Origin: Datisca glomerata | Lineage: Eukaryota; Streptophyta; Magnoliopsida; Cucurbitales; Datiscaceae | Direction of reading: 5' to 3' | Length of the DNA stretch: 64,000 nt | NCBI GenBank assembly: GCA_003255025.1 | Contig: QANY01002785.1 | Coordinates: 70,043 to 134,042 of the forward strand | Shown: piece by piece, positions 58,896-64,000 of the stretch | How positions within the stretch are numbered: position 1 is the stretch's first letter | Layout of the letters: every line of letters begins with the position of its first letter | Notes under the pieces: model-generated | Seen by the model: only the letters and a program-made list of their open reading frames with translations | Database searches by the model: none | Told to the model about the DNA's origin: nothing | Position numbers and translations under genes: made by a program

Positions 58896-59570
58896 ATGTT
58901 GGATGATGCCAATCCAACCATCAGCAAGTCAACTGGCTTACCACTGAAGCGTTTCTATCGGGCACGAGCGCACAACAACCCATTAAGTGACTCCCATTTC
59001 CCCATACCAATTTCCCTCAGTCATGTTGATTATTCACTTCACTACCCTCAATATTTTCCTTCAATTGATCAAGGGGATTGTTAAAAAAAGATCTAGTTTG
59101 CAGATATTGGTTGTAGTTTTGGAGGACTATTGATCAGTCTTTCCATGCTTTTCCCAGAAAACTTGATGATTGGAATGGAACTCAGGGATAATCACAGAGT
59201 TTGTCAAGGAACGAATATCAGCTCTAAGACTGGAAAATCTGAATCAGTACCAAAATATCTCGGTAGTACGTTCCATGAAGTATATTCCAAATTACTTCGA
59301 GAAAGGACAACTCTCAAAGATGTTTTTCTTGTTCCCAGATCCTCATTTCAAAGCGAAGAATCATCGTCGTCGTGTCACCAGTCCACATTTGCTAGATGAA
59401 TATGGTTATGTCCTTGGAGTTGGTGGCATTATATACACAATTACAGATGTGGAAGAACTTAGAGACTGGATGAAGTGTTGTTTAGAGACACACCCTATGT
59501 TTGAGGCCTTCATGGACGAAGAGCTAGACGCAGATCCTGTTGTAAAGCTTTTAACTTCTGCTACCGAGCC
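58896..59570 (+). pseudogene. tRNA (guanine(46)-N7)-methyltransferase, broken copy
   Basis: Homolog of Trm8/METTL1, the catalytic subunit that makes m7G46 in tRNA from S-adenosylmethionine with a WD-repeat partner. In order: LPLKRFYRARAHNNPLSD, the SAM motif [16 protein letters not shown] (usual GCGFGG, here Ser), [32 protein letters not shown], the family signature [12 protein letters not shown], then GGIIYTITDVEELRDWM. It is continuous, with no intron. Lesions: TAA at 59,082-59,084 and TAG at 59,094-59,096 in the same frame, a 2-nt loss near 59,190 shifting the frame, a short gap at VVRSMKY (two residues shorter than relatives), and loss of the C-terminal end after SATE near 59,567. I infer a processed (reverse-transcribed) pseudogene. 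No poly(A) or flanking repeat is seen, because the 3' end is lost. Confidence 0.85.
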
Positions 59571-60013
59571 ATTTCAACATTTTTCATCCAAAATCACCCA
59601 CAATTGTTTCTCCATCTTCATTGATTTGTAAAAAATTTGATAAATTCTCATCCAATTTCAGCAACAGTTCAGTTTCATCTCCCTAAGGTTCAGTTTCAAT
59701 TTTCATGAATTATCTTTATTTTTCTCCTTCATGAATAAATTGGGCTATTTTTTCAAATTGTTTTTTACAAAATATTCACAGCATTAGGGCCGCTACTTTC
59801 TAACAAATGTAAATCATGGATAAACCTCAAAATATTTTACCGCAATTAGTACCCAAAAAAGTAGAGAAAGGAAAATAATGAGAATAATTTTTTTATGGGT
59901 TAGATAATGAGAATTATACTTATATCAAATATATTTTCCTTTGTAAGATCACTCAATCAAAGAACAATGCTTCTCCCTCTAACTGAGAGTATCTCTCTAG
60001 AGTTTTCGCTTGT
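59571..60013. other. Spacer, nothing recognised
   Basis: AT-rich. CAGTTTCA words repeat at 59,669-59,700. No coding signal. Confidence 0.5.
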
Positions 60014-61130
60014 TTGGATTTCTCTAGCTTCTTCCCCTCCTGGGAGGGAGCTTCTCCTATGGTTACTTCCATAGGCAGTGATGGTGATGATGAGGGAAGC
60101 TTACAAAATGAATGTGGTGGCCTTGAAGCCATTTCCCAGGGATTGTTCCTTGGTTTAAAGGATGACCTTGCTAAGGGTGATAGTACCATGGATCATTTGG
60201 CCCTGGGTAAGGGACAAGAGGATCAAACTGGCAACTTCATGGTTGATGAAGAACTCCTACATGCTAGTTTAGAAGACTTCTCTATGAGCATGAATGATGT
60301 GAATGTATATGAAAAGATGAACTTGGCTAGAGAACATATAGTTAAGAACCTTGAAACCATGTTGAAAGACCAACCGGATGGCACTATTCATAATGTGCTG
60401 GGTAGTAGGGATTTCTTGGTCCGGGAGGCTGCTCGACTATGGAGTGAAAAATGGGCTGGAAGTCTTAGAGCTTCAAGCTCATCCAGAATGTCTGTTAACT
60501 CTTTCATGGAGGTTGAACAATGATTGCCTGAGGTTGAAGATGATGTTAGCCTGTGTGAAAGTGATGGAAATGTTGAGGTTGACATGGGTAAGGTTAGCCT
60601 TGAACAAAGGGACAAAAGTAGCCTTTTGGCTAAAACAGCTCCCATCCCCTCAAAAGGTACGAATGTTCCCTCTTTGGACAAAGGTATCCCTACACACATT
60701 GGTATCCACCAACCCTCAGCCAGTCCTAATCATAATAGGATATATCATAGCCTTCTCAAATTAGTGAATAGTGCTCCAGTGAACAGTAGCCCTGTGCAGG
60801 AACAACCTATTGTTGGTGTTGAGACTGCTATCAGCCAAGTGGATAGTGGCATGAGCCGAAGGGAATGAACAAGAACCTGGTCCTTTTAAGTTTTCTTACG
60901 CTAAGAAGGTCAAAGGGAGTAAAACCACCAAGATATCATTCTCCTATGTTGAACCTGTGTGCAAAGGCAAAGCTACCTAAGTGAATGTGTCAACTGAAAT
61001 TATTGAGAAAGGTAAACAAGCCTAGAGGTGTAGCATTGTTGGTTATTTCATAGATAGAAGACCCCATTTCCTATGGTTAATCATGCTGCTCACTTGGTGT
61101 GCGGCAATAGAGGGCTTCACCAGGTCCTGG
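60014..61130 (+). pseudogene. LINE ORF1-like (DUF4283-type) remnant
   Basis: One frame runs from ATG 60,014 (MDFSSFFPSWEGASPMVTS) to 60,868, interrupted by a single TGA at 60,521-60,523. It is acidic and Ser-rich, with a helical part around NLAREHIVKNLETMLK. After a +1 shift at about 60,860 it continues with SYAKKVKGSKTTKISFSY, then VNVSTEIIEKGKQA-stop-RCSIVGYFIDRRP (61,000-61,060). That last part resembles the start of the DUF4283 domain of plant non-LTR retrotransposon ORF1 and related zinc-knuckle proteins (..V.GYF...PPF..V...W...). The domain is cut off at 61,131 by a CACTA-like terminus. No RT domain in the window. Confidence 0.55.
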
Positions 61131-61744
61131 CACTACAAGAAATATGCCATTCTACAAGAAGCGAATATCCCTATGAAAAGTAATTTACATGGTTCATGCG
61201 GCGCCTATGGTAGCCCCTCATATTAAAAGTCCGCATTGTTCACGAGGTGCAACGCCTCCTGTGAAGAACCCTGCGGTCTCTCGCTTTTTATTAGATTTTT
61301 CAACTCCTGTAGAACGTTGTTTAATAGGGTTTTCAGACTCCTGTTGAATATATTCAACATGTGTTTTTAATTCTTGTGAATTAAGATTCACATGTTACAT
61401 CCTATTAAATCAGATACCATCAGGTTTTTTTGAATCTCATTGATATATTTTTTGTTATAAGTTATGCCTCTTATAAAGAGATATTCCTGGCATTTTATAA
61501 ATGTTATTTTTTACAATCAATTTATATGCACCTACTTGCGTACATATTTAAACATTCAAAATTAATACATTACTAGACTAAAAGGCATTCAAACATCATT
61601 TCATTTTCATAAAATATTATCCATAAATATCATCCATAAGTATCATCTAAAAATAATAGTACTTAGTCTACTAATACAACGTGTTATTAACAAAAAGCAT
61701 CTAAAAGTTTCACAGACGCTACAAAATCACTTCAAAGTTTCAGT

Positions 61745-63795
61745 GTTTAACTCTTCAAAATTTGACGCCATGTTGAAACCTTCAACGGATTGTAGGTCCT
61801 GCATTTTAAAGAATAAAACAGTAACTTTAAGATAATTCACATTGCTCACATCACCATTTTATACTTTGTGAAAAATAACACTGCATATTTTTATGCACAC
61901 TGTATGGTTTCGTAAAATTGCGTAAAAAAGATAGAGTAAGCAAATATACAGTTCATTGTATAATCAAAAGACATACCAACATATTGATCGATATCCTCAA
62001 TTCTTTATATTTTCTTTCTTATCATTATTCTCAACTTTGTTATTATGAAACGTCTCATGTCTAGCTAATTTCTTAATAAACAAATTCTGTAGTAGCACAG
62101 AGCTTCGAAAAAAAACAAACACTACATAAATAAGAAATCTCAGCGCAATAATAGCTAATGAATGCTAGATGCCAAACACTACAATAATAATGAGAGAAAA
62201 TGTGAGCAGGTCCTTGAACTAAGTGTGATTACCTCAGCTGGTTCAAGAATGCATCACCAACAGATGCAACAATAATGAACCATCCTTCTATAATTACAAA
62301 CGTGACAATTATTCTCGATGTTCGTGCTAAAACATAAACCATAACTGTACATGAATATCTTGAAGCTTAAGGAATGAAATTGCAAGTAATACCACTTCAA
62401 AATTGTATAGAATGAAATCAACACAATAGCTTTAAAGTGAACTATTTGAATAAACATGGACTGATAAAAGAGTCTAGGAACTAAAAATTGCCTTCCATGA
62501 AACATTCATTTTGAGAGGAAGGGTCGGAAGGAGGATTAATAACAAAGACCATAAGGCCAATGTGCATTGATGAACAATGGAAAATGAATGAAACATTGGT
62601 CCATGTGAATAAACAAAGTGAACCATGTACCTAGAAGAACAGAGACATCTCTCTCTCTCTTTCAATTAGTGACAAGGACATGAACCCTAACAACAAAAGA
62701 TCTCAAAATATTTTGATGCACTTGAAGTTCAGAAGATTCAAATTAAATTTAGGAAACTTCCATCTGACCAAACTTTAAGGAAAATTTCAAAAATTGTTAC
62801 TGCGTGGCTAATAACCTAAGCTTTGTTAACATATGGTAGTAGAAAAAAGAAAGCTTGTAGGGTGGAAATTTATTTCAAGAAAAAGATTCTCAATAATAGA
62901 CCATGTATCGAAAGGTCTTGTTTCAAATAATGACAGAAGTTTCTTATATGATTTCTACTATACTATATGTGGAGGAGTTGGCTTCATGCATAAGTGGTAT
63001 TATAATGTTCTACTATGTGAATTGCTAAAAAAAAGTGTTTGAAACAATATACTATTTTTCGATAACCTATAAAAGTTTTTAAATACTATTTATCAACTCT
63101 CTAATAACAATATACTATTTTTGTCATAGCCTCACCCTATAATTAAGAGAAGAACAATCCTAGAGTGTCATTATGTGACAACATTTAGACAGTAACGCCT
63201 CTTCAAATTTTCATCTTGGAGAGTCGGAATAATGATAATTACTTACCTAAAGAGTCATATAGTGTCCACCTCTCTTTAAGAAATTGATGCCTATTCTTTC
63301 TATCTTCGGCACTATCCAAAACTACATCAAACTTTCCCTTTATAACCAATTCAATGTCATGTGCTTGGCCATAAAGGAGTAGATGTTAACACACATATGT
63401 AAATATAATAAATCTAGTAAATCAAGTATGTTTACTCATAGAAGAATTGAGTATAATTCCTTGCACTTGCTGCGGGCTAGCAATTTGCTGTATAAGTGAA
63501 ACTCTTAAAATTAAACATGTAGAATAATGTTTTAAAAATAAATAGATTTAACTTACTCTATGCTACTATTTGACTAGAAAGCAACTATTTGACTAGAAAG
63601 CAACTATTTGACTAACTAATCTTATATGGCATATCTCACTCAACATCAGACACCAACATAGATAGCAATAAGTACTAAAAAAGTAGATCTGGTAGATGCA
63701 CACCCATCAGCTTCTTTAGCAATGTTAAAAAAGACTTCTTCAAGAGTTGTAAGCACTCCTCCATCCATTCCTTATCAAATATCTTCCTATAGTCT
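61745..63795 (-). other. Possible exons on the minus strand, unrecognised
   Basis: Three short protein-like stretches with plausible splice borders. 63,795-63,690: KIFDKEWMEECLQLLKKS. 63,388-63,270: GQAHDIELVIKGKFDVVLDS then AEDRKNRHQFLKERWTLYD, ending at TTTAG/GTAAGT. 61,807-61,735: MQDLQSVEGFNMASNFEELN, then a stop. They point towards the CACTA terminus and could be the 3' part of a gene carried by that element. No family recognised. Confidence 0.25.
63564..63615. repeat. 18-bp tandem repeat
   Basis: About 2.8 copies of ACTATTTGACTAGAAAGC. Confidence 0.85.
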
Positions 63796-64000
63796 ATCCT
63801 GAGAAGTTAAGCAACAGAAATATGACTAATAGAGAGTGAAAGTAACAACTCATTATCTACTAATTCATAAAGTAGACAAAACCATAAAATATAGAAACAT
63901 ACAAAAGATATGTGTTGAACCATATCTGCTGAAACCCTTCAAAAACTCACTTTTTGCCAGTTTACTTTTGAGGAATAGGAAAATTGGAATGTTTCTACAA

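Larger units (their letters stand above)
61131..64000. mobile_element. CACTA-like terminus and downstream non-coding DNA
   Basis: CACTACAAGAAATATGCC at 61,131-61,148 is the canonical start of plant CACTA (En/Spm) terminal inverted repeats. It is followed by subterminal motifs in both orientations: GTTCATGCGGCGCC at 61,194, GTTCACGAGGTGCAACGCC at 61,239, and CCTCCTGTGAAGAAC near 61,256. TGG at 61,128-61,130 would be the 3-bp target copy. The opposite end (TTTCTTGTAGTG) is not in the window, so the element continues past it or is truncated. The interior has only weak exon-like frames. Confidence 0.6.

Noticed and set aside
62254..62665. Minus-strand frames of 83 and 63 codons
   Set aside because: AT-rich chance frames with no splice or domain evidence.
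1..64000. CRISPR arrays, operons, phage genes or ribosome binding sites
   Set aside because: The window is plant nuclear DNA; all tandem repeats seen lack spacer structure and the one host gene is split by introns.

Overview
The window is nuclear DNA of a flowering plant, most likely a eudicot. It is AT-rich, packed with decayed LTR retrotransposons (Ty1/copia and Ty3/gypsy), and carries tRNA-derived SINEs, MULE and CACTA DNA-transposon traces, a fragment of plant mitochondrial nad1, and one clearly intact intron-containing host gene of plant type. The species cannot be named from sequence alone. Most long open frames are transposon relics or chance frames. Layout: 1-2,229 is old repeat DNA with a minus-strand gypsy gag remnant. 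2,230-11,672 is a long minus-strand copia element (copia-1) with LTRs of about 2.2 kb, a near-perfect 5-bp target duplication, a mitochondrial insertion in pol and a rearranged 5' end. 11,673-14,308 looks like a minus-strand LTR of another family. 15,720-18,260 is a decayed plus-strand gypsy gag-protease region. 19,630-20,530 is a broken minus-strand MuDR-type transposase. 21,099-24,945 is a truncated minus-strand copia element (copia-2), followed by a plus-strand LTR fragment (24,946-26,200) that makes an inverted LTR pair. 26,950-32,290 is a plus-strand copia element (copia-3) with a large internal deletion and a tandem duplication. 34,410-37,671 is the host gene CBP20, small subunit of the nuclear cap-binding complex. 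It has eight coding exons and can be assembled exon by exon into 253 residues with no break, including an AT-AC (U12-type) intron; its first intron holds a SINE. 38,828-40,106 is a non-autonomous MULE-like element with long terminal inverted repeats and a 9-bp target duplication. 43,095-50,253 is a minus-strand copia element (copia-4) with a clear primer-binding site but no 3' LTR. 50,500-53,900 is AT-rich repeat DNA with a 26-bp minisatellite and a second SINE. 53,930-56,940 is a gypsy fragment (pol end, LTR, gag) running into a 58-bp tandem array. 58,896-59,570 is a broken copy of a tRNA (guanine-N7)-methyltransferase gene. 60,014-61,130 is a LINE-type ORF1 remnant cut by a CACTA-like terminus at 61,131. 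The rest holds only weak exon-like pieces. How parts work together: CBP20 is the only gene I can support as functional. The four copia copies are one family: same LTR, same gag-PR-IN-RT-RNase H order and the same G-box palindrome cluster in the LTR. All are inactivated by stops, frameshifts, truncation or lost catalytic residues, and several lesions are C-to-T type, as expected of methylated repeats. I found no evidence of a new multi-gene system. The points most worth checking are the mitochondrial fragment inside copia-1, the AT-AC intron, the LTR palindrome cluster, the inverted LTR pair, the repair scars in copia-3 and the long-TIR MULE.
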